NCBI RefSeq assembly: GCF_963678635.1
Contig: NC_087068.1
Coordinates: 14,080,027 to 14,144,026, forward strand
From: Symsagittifera roscoffensis
Taxonomy: Eukaryota; Xenacoelomorpha; Acoela; Convolutidae
Direction: 5' to 3'
DNA: 64,000 bases
Below the pieces are notes generated by a model. It made no database searches. It saw nothing but the letters and a program-made list of their open reading frames with translations, and was not told where the DNA came from. The position numbers and the translations under genes were made by a program. Positions 36,101 to 45,149 of the stretch are shown one piece after another (within the stretch, counting starts at the first letter, position 1; the number at the start of each line of letters is the position of its first letter).

Positions 36101-37121
36101 CGAATAAAGCCTCTTCAAATGTGACATCTCGTTGTTTCAGTAAATTACAGTTTTTATGTACCTGAACCATCACTCCTCCTCCTCTCATGCCATTTCGATT
36201 TTGCATAAGGCATTGGTTATAACCATTTATCAGGTAAATTTTACCTTCATCTGTTTCATTTAGCCATGTTTCGCTTAAACAAATTATATCAGGTGGAGAC
36301 TCAAGACTTAAAATAAGTGCTTCCAATTTTTCATAGTGTGGTTTTAAAGACATGATATTTAGGTGTAGCACAGAAAAATTAAAGAAATCCGCTTTATGAC
36401 CAGATTGATTATTATAACAGGTAATTTGGGATAATTCATTATTAAGCACAATTGAGGGATTCACATTATCAGTCACGAAAACAATTCATGGTGTCATTGT
36501 AACTGTAACCAAGATCTGATGCAGCATGGAAAATATTTTGATATCTATACACTTGATCATTATTTTGGAGAGTGTATAAAATCATGCCCTCTCTGGTCCA
36601 TGTTGATGCGATGCGCTTGTCAGTTTTCATAAGCTTCAGAAACTTCACTCGTGCTCTGGTGATGTCTTCAAATACTTTAACATTTTCAGTGGTGGGCTTG
36701 TCTCGCAAGGTTTTTTTTTTCCTCATAATTTCCACTTTGGCTATGCGCCTGGAGAACTTCACAATGATAGGGCGGGCTGCTACATTTTTGGCTGGTAATC
36801 GATGAGCAATTGAAATATCGCCTTCCTCTACCTTTGCATTAATCTCCTTAGAGATGGATATAATCTTCTTGATTGTCTCTTCAGGCTGCTCTCTACTAGT
36901 TTCGTTTATTCCCAGTACTCGAATATTGTCACGTCTGTTGTATGTTTCCTGCTGTTCAGTCTCGCACAGGGTCCTTAAGGTACTTCTGAGTTCGCTGTTT
37001 TTCATTTCGTCGTTAAGCTCTTCGCAAATTTCTTTCTTAAGGTTTGCGCATTCGGCTCTTATTGCATTTCCTATGACTGTCTGCAATTCGTTCTTCAAAT
37101 CAAGTTTTAGTTTTTCCAGAA

Positions 37122-37158
<37 letters not shown>

Positions 37159-40100
37159 GGAGTGCTGTGTTGATGGCATTTTCGACAGCTTCTTCTATGT
37201 CAATACTCTGCTTCTTACTTTCTTGCTCGTTTAATGGACTCATAACTTCATTTGGTCTCTTCGGGTTTGATAATGATTTTGGTATCGGAGTCTGATCTTG
37301 GTATCTCAGGTTCGGTAGATTTGCTTCCTCGGATACCTCAAGCTGTTCATCATTTCCAATTGGTTGATTTGCGTTAGACATCTCTGTCTCTGAAACTATT
37401 TAATAAGTTTATCACAACAATTAGGCTAAGTTTATCACAACAATTACCAAAAAGATAATGACAAGCTGTATCGCCAATTCGGTGACTACTCTGCACCTCT
37501 TCTGAACGAGCTTCGCGAAAATTACCAAAAAGGTCTTTGGACGACAAAAGTAATCTTTATATTGATGAGTGTAACATCTGTGTGAAATTCGGAAGTTCAA
37601 AAACAAAACGCGTTGATTCGTTACCGATGGCAACTCGATGTTACGATGTCGTCCCTATGAACTTGCATGAACTCGCAGAATTAGGATAATCAAATTTTAT
37701 AAGCAACTGATTGATTTATTCATTAAACTGAGTGCTGCGTGTCTGAATTTTGACAAGCGGGCGGAAACTGTGAAACCCCGGGTTTCGTGCGTGCGTCACT
37801 GTTTACGGACCACCAGATAAGTTTTCAGCATACATCCACAACTCTGTATTCTTGAAAAACTGCTTTCCCTACCACAGTGGTTTTAGCCCATTTTAGAGAA
37901 GGTCTCCAGCTCGCAACAGGTTGTCGCATATCTGAGTCTGTTGCCTCGAAATCGTAACTTCCAATTGTTAACCAGATGACGTTTTCTACAAACGTCATCT
38001 CGTGAACAAGTGGAAAGGACCAGGAAGAGTGATTGGATAATCAGGCAGCGAAGCTTTCTTCAGACATGGCACAATTGTGTTAGTCTCCACTAGACTAGGT
38101 TGAGACATGTCCAGCGACCCGACACATCAGAGTTGCTAGCGCATATCACCAAATTGCGTTAGAATGCAAGGAATCGGCGATTTCAGATCACAGAAGCAAA
38201 GAGTAGCAGCCTGATACAATGGTAAGCAATGGAAGCCATGAGCCCGAAAACGAGACTACGAAAGCTCACAGACAGCTTTGCTGGCAAGCTCCAGCGAAAA
38301 CGACAAGAAAAAACTCAATCAGCGAGAACTCAGCTGACGTTGAAAGCGTAAAGCAAAACCGGATGTGCTATGGAAATCACTAAAACCGATTCAACGTTGA
38401 ATATCTGGCACCGACGTTTCGGGGACTTACGAGTGTATAGACTTTGCCAAAGGTGTCGATTCGAAGCACAAAATTCAAAGTGAAGGTGACTATCCTAGCA
38501 TCTGATGTCTTAAGTATTGGAAAAATGAATAAAACCAGAATAGTGCTTGAAAAAGTTGCAGATGAGGGCCAACTTTGCGCTGAGTTTACATAACCAAAGA
38601 TGAGAGAAACAAGAAAACTAGACTAGTGGCAGGTGGTTTTTCAAGATGCAGAATACGACTTTTTAGTGAAATATTCGTCCACACCTAGAAGAGATTCTTT
38701 GAGACTGTTCTTAGCATTATCGTCAAAAAGGGGTAGAAATGTGGAGTTTTGAGCATCAAAATTGCGCATTTTTGATGGCCAACTAACTCGACAAGATCCG
38801 TTTACGTTACGCCACCGCCACAATCTGCCCGTTGGTTGAAGCTCCGAAAGCTGCTCGAACCCGAATACAGTTCAGCAGACGCGTAATGGAAATGATTTGG
38901 TGTAAAACAAGAAGTTTTTTTTCTCGTTTGGCTTTAGGTACGCAAAGTTTAAACCATGTATTTTCAACTTGCGTTGTCAGAACGTTAATTTTTGTGGCAT
39001 TATTTGCGTTCATGTAGATGACTTTTTATGCAGGGAATAAACTTTTCTTCGATGTGGTTACTAACAAAATTCCTCCTGTGCCCAAGCAACACTCCCTCTC
39101 CGTTATTTGGGACTCGACATTTTTCAGCAGAAAGGCTGTTACCTTGTTAATAAGAATAAAAAATACCGAAGCTTGAAGAGATCAAGATACCAGTACAACG
39201 AAGACATCACAAGTCACAGCAGATAACTGAAACTGAAAAGGCATCATTCCGTGAACAGGTCGGAGAACTGTTGTGGGTCTAAACTTGATGTCGTCTTGAT
39301 AGTGCGTTTGATGCCAGTAAGCTTTCAAGTCGTTTTCCTGAGAGTTATGTTTCTGACATAATAGAGTTGCACAAAGTAGTCAGAAAAACTCTCGAGACAG
39401 TAAGTTCGGCTCACTTGTGATTCCTCGCCTGGGAAATGTGTCGCTGTGAATTCTGATGGTGCTCTAAGATGCATTCATCAAAAACCTTGAAAATGATTCC
39501 AGTCAAGGTGGTTTTTTGGTGTTTTGACTAATAAAGATAATGGGAACTGTTGGTTACTTACTCTGTTGGAAATTTCAGAAACTTTGTAGAGTTGCCAGGA
39601 GCACCTTGGCGACTGAACTTTTTGCATATGCGCTTATAGCTTTGATTCAAGCTTCTTGTGCCTTGAGATTATCTATGAGGTTACCCGCACTAGAAAACTC
39701 ACTTCTTTTACAGATAATCAATCTCTATCTGAGGTTGTGTATTCGACAAAATCTGTATGCGATCGCAGCAGACTACGAGTTGAAATAAGGTTCCCAAGTG
39801 ACATTCTAAGCAACCCAGTTATAAAGCAGGTGTGGAGCCCGACTAAACTGCAGTTAGCACACAGCCTGACGAAATCTCCTGCTGCCGATGCATCAGCAGT
39901 AGTACCGCAAGTTCTGTCCTACCAAGTCCAAGTGGGGCTTTTGCAGGCATCATTGCCCGCCATGTCTCGAATATTTCATTGCCCGCTATCTGTCCTACCA
40001 GACAATTATTGATCTCTCGCCTTAATGCAAACTTATCCAGGACACCTCTTAAAATAGAGGGAGGTTGTTGACATTATGTGTAATGTCTTGTGCTCTATTA

Positions 40101-43100
40101 TACAATGCTTCAAATGTATGCGATGCGACAGCGCGGTTTTAATATAATCTTTTCAAATCATCTCTTCATGACGTTGTGCATTCGCAAGACATGTATGAGT
40201 AGAACCTTGAATCAGCATTGCCAGCTTCGATACCAGTCTCTTTGTTTCTAACCCTGGATCCATGAGTTTAGAAAGCCACATGTTGAAACACTTAGCCCCG
40301 GTTGATAACTTAACTCAAACACTTTTGTCCACTACCCAAAATTGTCTACGCAAAATACACTTCCCGAATTGGCAAGGCAACCATATATCGGCAACTCGAA
40401 TTCCAGACCATACACTCAGGTGTCGTCTAAAAACTGAAGCGTACGCCTCATTGGCGTTAAATAAAACCACCAAAACTGCCGAGTTTAGACATTCTGTTCA
40501 TCGCTTTATTTGCTATGAATGCAATGATTGATCTCCGTTGTACACAATCTGTCTCATATTATTTATACCGTTCAGGACAGAATTTAGGTCAGTTTTTTCC
40601 AGCCAAATTGACTAGGTTAAAAAAAGCTCGTACGGTATCCAGTGTAGTATCATATTAAAACCGTTTTCGTTTTGAGAAAAACCCGTCAGAATATTTCCGA
40701 TTTTCAGACTAATTTAGACAAAATTTGATGAATTTAGATGAAATTGGCTGACATCCCAATTTAATCCAGCTATAATTTCAAAGTTTCTTTAAGCAAAAAT
40801 ATTACTACTTCTACCTCTCTAGATTTTTTTCACCTAACTCAGTCACCCTTCACTTAAAAATAGTGGCGGTAAACTTTAATATTTTTTTTTCGGTTTTGAA
40901 AAAAATTTGTTTGAAAAGACTTTTTCTTGAATTATCTTGCAGGGAACATCAGCCTGCTATTGTTGTTTTTATACTTTTATTCTCGGATAACTAATTTTGT
41001 TCTCCACTTGGAAATTTATTTTCAAAGCCAGCCCTTGAGGCACAAAAATAAGCGGGGGTTATTTATGAAACGTAAGAAATCAGATAATCATTAATACTCA
41101 ATTAAATTCGTACCCCGAATCTTTTCCTTTAGCAGTTGGAGAATTTAGTTTATTCTTCTTATTGCGAAGATTCTCCAGATTACGTTTCAGTATTTCCTCG
41201 CTCAGGTCTCCGCACTCGGTAGATCCATTTGTGGTGAAATTGTGGTTCACGTCGGATGCAGATTCTTTAGCTTCGTCTTCTGGTACAACAGGAGACACTT
41301 TCACTGCCGGCGTTTCTGTAGCATAAATAACCTTGAAATAAGTCAAAACAAAACTACAATCAACAAGGATAGCTGGTTACTGTGCAAGTAGCCCATGATG
41401 TTCCGACCACAGTCTTAGAAGAAAAAAACTTTTTCAAATTAGTGTCGTTTTTTTCTGCATGGTGTGATAAAAGATCTTAACGAAAAAATAAGAACTTAGA
41501 CATATTTGACAGTCATAGTAAAAAGGGCTATTCAGAACACATTTTTCGAATAAAATTGCCTAGAAAAGCGAAAAAAAAAACAAGTTTAAAAAATTCAAAA
41601 ATATGTTAAAATTTTTGCAAAATTTTCGGAATTTTTTATCTTTGTTTACAAAATGGCGCACATAACTACTTTTATTTGAGGAAAACTAAGTTTTCACAGC
41701 TTAAAGAAAGCTTAAATAAGCTATTGTAAGCCTACGCGCTCACACTTACTAATTCGAAATTAGACCAAAAATTTCAAACCGGTTTTTCTCAACACTGTGA
41801 AAAATTTTTCGGAAATTTTTAATGTTGTTCGAATCACAATTAAAAGGGGCTTTTATAAGATATATCACTCGGCCCATTACGATAATTATTTGAGGTACCT
41901 GATTTTGCGTGGAAAACAAAAAGAGAAAACTAAAACACACCCGAATACAAAGTTCCTCCCCATTTTTTCAAATGGTCGGAAAAATAAGTCTAGGTTAACA
42001 ATTTTAGCTAGATTCGTTCTATACATAAAATGTAACAAATGTAGATGATGAACTCATTTATAGTGTTAGGATCTCGTAAGAAAGGGCTTTAGTGTTCATA
42101 GAAAAACATAAACAGAGGCGAAAGGGAGCTTCGCATAACTTGCGGTGCAAATCACACATTGCGGGACTAAATAGTGAATAAAAAAAGACAAGTCGAAAAA
42201 AATCTGAAAAATTAACTTGATAAAAGTTGAAAAATTGCCACAACAAAAAATCATATTTGTATCGGATGAAGTTCATTAACAGCCTTAAAATCAACTACCG
42301 AGCGGCAACAAAGTCGACAAACTTTGGGTCGAAACCTGTTGGGCGGAAACAAAACTGTTGTAATAAAAAAAGTGTTTATGACCCATACAATTGAAACACA
42401 TAACCCCAAACGGATATATTTTGCCCTTGAAATTACGCAAAATAAAACGACTAAGTCGATTAAATGAAACTTTTTGAATATTTAAAAAAACGAAAAAAAA
42501 ACTCAAAATCAGACATGGTAAATTTACAAATTTGTTAAGTTTCAGTTACAGTAAAAACAGAATTGGAACAAAACCCATGCTTTATAAAGTAAACCAATAA
42601 AACCCACCCAGATTTTAACAAAAAACGAAAATAAATCGAAAGAAAATAGGACAAAAACCACGAACCCGAAATAAAATTACAACCTGAACCGGGCTTGAAA
42701 TAATAACTACGTAAGTGATAGTAACTTCATCTAAATTTGAAAGATAAAAGATTCCCTAGAAATGTAGATTTCTCTGTGGAAAAGCGGTTTGTACCCGATT
42801 GTAATACCCTTGGTTATCACAAGGGTAATTATATAGAAAAATATATATCCTGGATTTTGGGCCGTTTTTTTGCTCAATTTCAAGGAGCCTTTTGATTTTT
42901 AATGATTGAACGCAGCTGACGAGCGTAATTCTGGGCAGTTTTCCATTTTAATCAAATTCAGCGTCATCAACCTATGTTTTCTCTAATGTTATAGCAGAAA
43001 CGCAAACGCATGAATAATAGAATAGAAATTCAACGCTGCGAGCTGCCATTACTTACTTTTCGGCTTTTCGGGTGTTGGCTTTTTTAGAGACTCTATCGTC

Positions 43101-44383
43101 TTTTTTGATTTGTTGGACTGTTCGAACGACTGCATTTTGCGAGGCGCCTCTTGAATCAGCCTAACGTCATCTTCACACTTTTTCAAGATGTCTTGGAAAT
43201 GATTCGTGAACTCGTACTTGCTCATCAACTTATTATGAAGTAATTGGTTCCGGAACTGGTTTCTGAATGTCAGCATCACCTGGTCCAGCAACTTATCAAT
43301 GTATGATAGTTGCAGCATTTTCTGATACCCGACCTAATCATTCGAAGGCATCAGCAATCAACATACACACTGGTTGCAAATTTCATTGGATAATGACAAC
43401 TTACGACAAATATCAGCTCAAACTCATTATCGAGTTTAAAATAAAGTTTATGGGCCTCATAGATATGTGCTCCACTTCTCTCCTAAACAAAAATAAGTAA
43501 CAACATAGTCAACAGACAGTTGCTAATAAGTTATTGAAAACCTTTATTTTTTTCAAATTTTCAAGAACCATGCAACAAAAAACATCACCGTAAAACACAT
43601 TTAACTTCAAATTTTAAAAATTCATTTTGAAAACTGAATTTCACGCGCCATTCACATTTCTGCCATAAGACAGAGTAGCTTGAGCTACCTTCGCTGATAT
43701 ATTTTTAAAAGCTTCCACAATCGGTTGGGTAAGACAGTGCCGAAGTAAGAGAGTGCCGAAAACAAAAATTTGTTAAAGAGTGCCGAAAATGAAAGAAACT
43801 GACTTATTTGTCGTGAACTAATTGAGAAAAGAAAAGAAAGTTTTGTTTGCTCATCGATTTTGGCGCCAAAATTGAGTCTGAACAATTTGAAAAGAGTGCC
43901 GAAAATGAAAGAAACTGACTTATTTGTCGTGAACTAATTGAGAAAAGAAAAGAAAGTTTTGTTTGCTCATCGATTTTGGCGCCAAAATTGAGTCTGAACA
44001 AGTTTCAAGTGTCATTATTAATTTTCCCGCCATAAGCTAGCCTCTTAAATTGCGTTCCAATATTTCCCGCCTTTTTCGGCACTCTCTAACTTCGGCACTG
44101 TCTAACGCCCCCCCCCCCCCCACAATCAAGCAGGCAAAATAGAATTTAAGCATTATATTAGTTTTACTTATAAAAACCGCACGGCCAAATTAAGTGATAG
44201 TTGACTTCGTTAATTAGAACGTAAAACTCGTCATTAGACGAGCGAGTATAAAGCTAGCTTAACCTGCAAAATTACTGATTTGATCAATGAGTTGACCGGG
44301 AGCGAAACTTGGATATCCGCAGCGCGCTGGAAATACCACAGCACTATCCCGCCTCGACTAATTATTGAAAATAAATCGAGCAT
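24795..44383 (-). CDS. SRPRA: Signal recognition particle receptor subunit alpha, complete
   Basis: Twelve coding exons, all phases agreeing: 44383-44264, 43482-43405, 43333-43057, 41315-41114, 31216-31051, 29387-29239, 28846-28713, 28247-28161, 27921-27743, 27359-27149, 26685-26461, 24976-24795; 669 residues (human about 638). Residues 1 to about 125 are the SRX longin domain that binds SR-beta on the ER ([36 protein letters not shown]). A charged linker with the ribosome-binding-type RVWPYGG segment follows. The N domain ([14 protein letters not shown]) and the GTPase G domain come last: P-loop GVNGVGKST near residue 455, [32 protein letters not shown] and C-terminal [11 protein letters not shown]. 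The protein docks SRP-ribosome complexes at the ER by reciprocal GTP hydrolysis. All GTPase motifs are intact despite a 9.9-kb intron 4 full of transposons. The family assignment is certain. Confidence 0.97.
25420..25828 (+). repeat. Dispersed repeat family R2, copy 2
   Basis: It lies in SRPRA intron 11. It starts ACATAGCCAACTAACAGTTGG and ends TCTTCACTACGTTCATTACT, with the same internal blocks as copies 1 and 3. The start forms a small inverted repeat (CCAACT...AGTTGG). Confidence 0.75.
26302..26341. repeat. Terminal motif of repeat family R3
   Basis: An isolated copy of CTACCCGATTGCAATACCC followed by TTGCTTATTACAAGG, matching the ends of the R3 copies at 3216-3258 and 42791-42832. It lies in SRPRA intron 11. 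Confidence 0.55.
29612..29638 (+). repeat. 27-base poly-G run
   Basis: An uninterrupted G run preceded by GGGGGTGGGGAGGATA, in SRPRA intron 5 about 225 bases upstream of the exon 6 acceptor (poly-C in the sense of transcription). It has strong G-quadruplex/i-motif potential. Its length could be inflated by sequencing or assembly. Confidence 0.8.
30249..30732 (+). repeat. Dispersed repeat family R2, copy 3
   Basis: The best preserved R2 copy: ACATAGCCAACTGACCGTTGG at the start, TTGAGAAAACTGGATCAATA in the middle, TCTTCACTACGTTCATTACT at the end. It lies in SRPRA intron 5. No ORF is consistent between copies. Confidence 0.75.
31752..32900 (+). pseudogene. gag: GalEa-like gag and protease remnant
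   Basis: Successive frames give a Copia gag: [19 protein letters not shown], then [32 protein letters not shown] and [20 protein letters not shown]. Near 32475 there is a CCHC zinc knuckle with CX2CX4HX4C spacing in which a tryptophan-like position is now a stop (TGA). A protease-like start ([12 protein letters not shown]) follows at about 32648. The frame breaks at about 31915 and 32118 and contains stops later, so it is dead. The sequence ends where the LINE was inserted. Confidence 0.8.
33516..36476 (-). CDS. LINE ORF2: endonuclease and reverse transcriptase, long intact frame
   Basis: 986 codons without a stop. Residues about 30-260 are an exonuclease-endonuclease-phosphatase domain ([36 protein letters not shown], and SDHYPILLD with the catalytic SDH). 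Residues about 480-800 are the RT ([55 protein letters not shown]). No RNase H is seen after RT. The enzyme nicks target DNA and copies the element RNA in place. The frame overlaps the ORF1 stop by 8 bases and opens with GTG; the first ATG comes only inside the first endonuclease motif, so translation coupled to ORF1 termination is likely. Complete motifs suggest a recently active copy. Confidence 0.92.
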   Translation of the reverse strand: MTDNVNPSIVLNNELSQITCYNNQSGHKADFFNFSVLHLNIMSLKPHYEKLEALILSLESPPDIICLSETWLNETDEGKIYLINGYNQCLMQNRNGMRGGGVMVQVHKNCNLLKQRDVTFEEALFAEVEKNNYKLKIAVIYNPPRINKLLFTDKLEQFLEDNSTHSDPFIVCGDFNINTLQENQLTINYLNAINSNGFEYFASEPTRVSLTTSTCLDHFIYQNIANPNSTVLEQETISDHYPILLDWSIKQCKKDISITFRDTSFLRKASKCREFENELQRVLSEQEEILMGTEDPSESFNLFKCIFENVLDKFAPLKAISPRSKTQPPWFNNDLKNLRNKRNAAHRRWKNNPENPETLVNFKKQRQKFENAVKCKKRTHYMNKFRHCIGDSRQTYKLLNELNCKNLAQSNIPVLDSCLQVQENPSNKDIADKFNDFFTNIGENLKKELPKIDPPCLPKLNHSMFLFKVTEPEIHQIISQLDDKSTSGDDYVSNLIVKSSKNAVAPLLPILINASFSKGVFPSELRKAKIVPIHKEKSRRDENNYRPISLLIVWSKIYERAMHNRLYSYFENLSLLYNKQFGFRTKHSTIDAVAELTENLRLRSHTNEIYSFFLDLRKAFDTLDHQILLNKLESYGIRGNCNRWFQTYLFERTQRVLVNGQFSDWKKITCGVPQGSILGPLLFLIYVNDLPSACKSVEVTLFADDTNLTAIGCQITQIREDIGKLDRWLLANKLIVNSDKTNQMNIKSASNYRFKLNSSNIILKPVCKYLGIYIDCKLSYQTHINNVKMRLGKQCGIISKLRHYVPLSQLLEYYRSNVVPIIQYGILIYGCCSRSSLECLFLLQKKIIKFMFFRKKMYSCNDIFLKYNFLSVFELHVYELLKFVLRSINSFHSESFLNNLFVFNNRQRQTRNSKYNLLLEPLCKKRFERFSIRYRACKLFNLLRLQNIIPENIESFSETKVKVFYHNFKNTFLLQNDELTKLIYDL
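36469..37381 (-). pseudogene. LINE ORF1: coiled-coil RNA-binding protein, frameshifted at an A-run
   Basis: The first part (37381-37100) begins [13 protein letters not shown] and reaches a lysine run encoded by about 27 A bases on the - strand. The remainder (37098-36469) is in another frame: a charged coiled-coil region ([20 protein letters not shown]), a nucleic-acid-binding part with [18 protein letters not shown] and [11 protein letters not shown] typical of L1-type ORF1 proteins, and the end NDTMNCFRD. Indel in the homopolymer accounts for the frame change and may be real or a sequencing error. The product would coat the element RNA. Confidence 0.82.
37440..38100 (+). pseudogene. GalEa-like integrase fragments
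   Basis: The frames give [20 protein letters not shown], then (after a shift near 37560) [20 protein letters not shown] and [16 protein letters not shown], which is the zinc-binding HHCC end and start of the core of a Copia integrase. About 400 bases later comes [18 protein letters not shown] followed by [12 protein letters not shown], matching the C-terminal domain. The catalytic core between them is largely missing. Frameshifts and stops make it inactive. Confidence 0.75.
38125..38190 (+). repeat. Partial duplicate of the 32605-32665 protease-region sequence
   Basis: GTTGCTAGCGCATATCACC and TGCGTTAGAATGCAAGGAAT here resemble TTTGCTAGCACATGTCACC and TGCGTTAGAACGCAAGGAAT at 32605-32650. The normal place of this sequence is the gag-protease linker, but here it follows the integrase C-terminus. 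It records a rearrangement or a second insertion of the same family. Confidence 0.65.
39230..40010 (+). pseudogene. GalEa-like reverse transcriptase end and RNase H remnant
   Basis: The frames give [33 protein letters not shown] and HKVVRKTLE (RT connection of Copia pol). RNase H pieces follow: [20 protein letters not shown] and [20 protein letters not shown], ending [11 protein letters not shown]. Multiple frameshifts and stops are present. This is the usual 3' end of a Copia/GalEa pol. Confidence 0.78.
40056..40250 (+). repeat. Candidate polypurine tract and 3' LTR start of the GalEa-like element
   Basis: AGAGGGAGG directly precedes TGTTGACATTATGTG at 40066, the pattern expected at a Copia 3' LTR. 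The right end was not fixed; TCAGCATTGCCAG at about 40210 resembles sequence just before gag at 31711. Confidence 0.5.
40251..41113 (-). other. SRPRA intron 4, distal end
   Basis: AT-rich DNA between the Copia-type element and SRPRA exon 4. An 89-codon ORF at 40262-40531 has no recognisable domain. No further feature seen. Confidence 0.4.
42085..42832. repeat. Dispersed repeat family R3, copy in SRPRA intron 3
   Basis: It shares a GAGGCGAAAGGGAGCTTCGCA-like block with 2461-2485 and the terminal motif GTACCCGATTGTAATACCC at 42791. Here the end forms a clean hairpin, TACCCTTG...CAAGGGTA. It is non-coding. The rest of intron 3 (41316-43056) is AT-rich without other features. Confidence 0.5.
43500..43680 (+). 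repeat. Partial R2 repeat
   Basis: ACAACATAGTCAACAGACAGTTG at the start and CACGCGCCATTCACATTT near the end match R2 landmarks in order. It lies in SRPRA intron 1 and is truncated on the right. Confidence 0.5.
43733..44102. mobile_element. 370-bp MITE with perfect termini in SRPRA intron 1
   Basis: The ends are inverted: left GACAGTGCCGAAGTAAGAGA, right (reverse complement) GACAGTGCCGAAGTTAGAGA, continuing GTGCCGAAAA on both sides, so about 29-30 bases with one mismatch. TAA flanks both sides (43730-43732 and 44103-44105), consistent with a TA or TAA target duplication. Inside, a 111-bp unit (43775-43884) is repeated at 43891-44001 with almost no change. No transposase is present. A terminal CAGT near a TA duplication suggests mobilisation by a pogo/Tc1-like transposase; that is inference. 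Confidence 0.88.
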
Positions 44384-44581
44384 CTAGCCTGAAACCAAAA
44401 GCAGTTGAAGCAAGGAAACAACAGAAGATATGATAACTCATTTAAAGAAAAAGGTCAATAAAAGTGGCCCTCCGTCATACGACGGTCCATGCACGGGTTG
44501 AATAGTGCCATATAAACGCTAAACAATTGCATCAGTGAACAATTTGAGAAAAATTCGGTCAGTTTTTACAGCATCTAGAAA
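44384..44581 (-). promoter_or_regulatory. SRPRA 5' UTR and promoter region
   Basis: About 200 bases separate the SRPRA start codon at 44383 from a retroelement fragment. A short hairpin CCGTCATACGACGG lies at 44474-44487. No TATA box was recognised. Whether transcription starts here or inside the transposon remnant cannot be told from sequence. Confidence 0.35.
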
Positions 44582-44782
44582 CTAAAATCTACCCTCCTCA
44601 ATTATTGCACAAATAGAATTGTCTACACTATTTGAGTTTTTCAGTATCTTACACCCCCGGATGCAAAGAATCGCACTCCACAGGTTTGCACAACTTAATT
44701 CGATTATTTTATAATATGAATGTATCGCAGGAGATTTCATCGCTTTTGTGCAACGGTCATATTGAAGAAATTTTCGGTTCAA
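44582..44782 (-). pseudogene. 3' fragment of the zinc-finger/RT/nuclease retroelement, inverted
   Basis: The - strand frame reads LWSAILCIRGCKILKNSN, then VDNSICAIIEEGRF and stop. It matches the extreme C-terminus of the + strand copy (LRSSILCIRGCRSLRKVQ, DNSISAIVEEGRLR) at 48052-48163. Only the end is present, as expected for 5'-truncated reverse transcription or a deletion. It sits immediately upstream of SRPRA. Confidence 0.8.
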
Positions 44783-45149
44783 AGTAGATTTTTCATAATT
44801 TCGAATTGGTCGTCATACTGTTTTCTGGCGGTAACTGTAAATCAAAAGTCGAAAATCAGAACAGCCGAAAATACGATCTTGAGTCCTATTGCTCTTCGCA
44901 ATTGGCTTACGTAAGTTCATTGAGTTGAGTTGTCTTTGTTCCCGAAAGAGAATACAACGATTCGGTGCTGAAAGCACAAGTAAGCAAGAAGTTCCAATGA
45001 ACCTTTATCCTGCTTGATTGAGGCAATTACCGGATTGACTGAACTGACGGTCCAAAACAGCTCGATTATTGAAACAATACTCGAGTAAATGGAAACTTCT
45101 AGAGCGCTGTATAATTTAACTGTATAATTTAACCGCCGTCCTTCCTAAA

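Larger units (their letters stand above)
32926..37381 (-). mobile_element. Jockey/CR1-group LINE nested in the Copia-type element
   Basis: A non-LTR retrotransposon on the - strand with ORF1 (37381-36469), ORF2 (36476-33516) and a 3' region that runs through AT-rich DNA to a conserved-looking tail. That tail has a small palindrome (AGGACCTTTAGGTCC near 33048) followed by AATAAATTC and a (TTTC)n microsatellite at 32926-32955. It interrupts the GalEa-like element between protease and integrase, so it is the younger insertion. The 5' boundary lies near 37381-37440, where an AAGTTTATCACAACAATTA unit is tandemly repeated. No clear target-site duplication was found. Confidence 0.88.
31740..40200 (+). 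mobile_element. Decayed Copia-superfamily (GalEa-like) LTR retrotransposon, split by a LINE
   Basis: The element lies in SRPRA intron 4, antisense to SRPRA. Fragments in order on the + strand: gag and protease start (31752-32900), the nested LINE (32926-37381, - strand), integrase fragments (37440-38100), an anomalous fragment duplicate (38125-38190), RT end and RNase H (39230-40010), then a purine tract and a likely 3' LTR start. The gag-protease-integrase-RT order is Copia-type. Many stops and frameshifts mark it as old. The 5' LTR was not identified; TCAGCATTCCCAG near 31711 has a relative at 40210 that may mark LTR ends. Outer boundaries are approximate. Confidence 0.8.

Noticed and set aside
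43689-43730. SRPRA exon candidate encoding [14 protein letters not shown] before a GT donor
   Set aside because: It superficially resembles the SRPRA N-terminus, but it has no upstream acceptor and abuts the MITE. The true first exon is at 44383-44264 ([12 protein letters not shown]...), whose last codon joins directly in phase to 43482.
43685-44001. Two parallel small - strand ORFs ([13 protein letters not shown]...)
   Set aside because: They are the two copies of the 111-bp MITE core read in one frame. No independent coding support.
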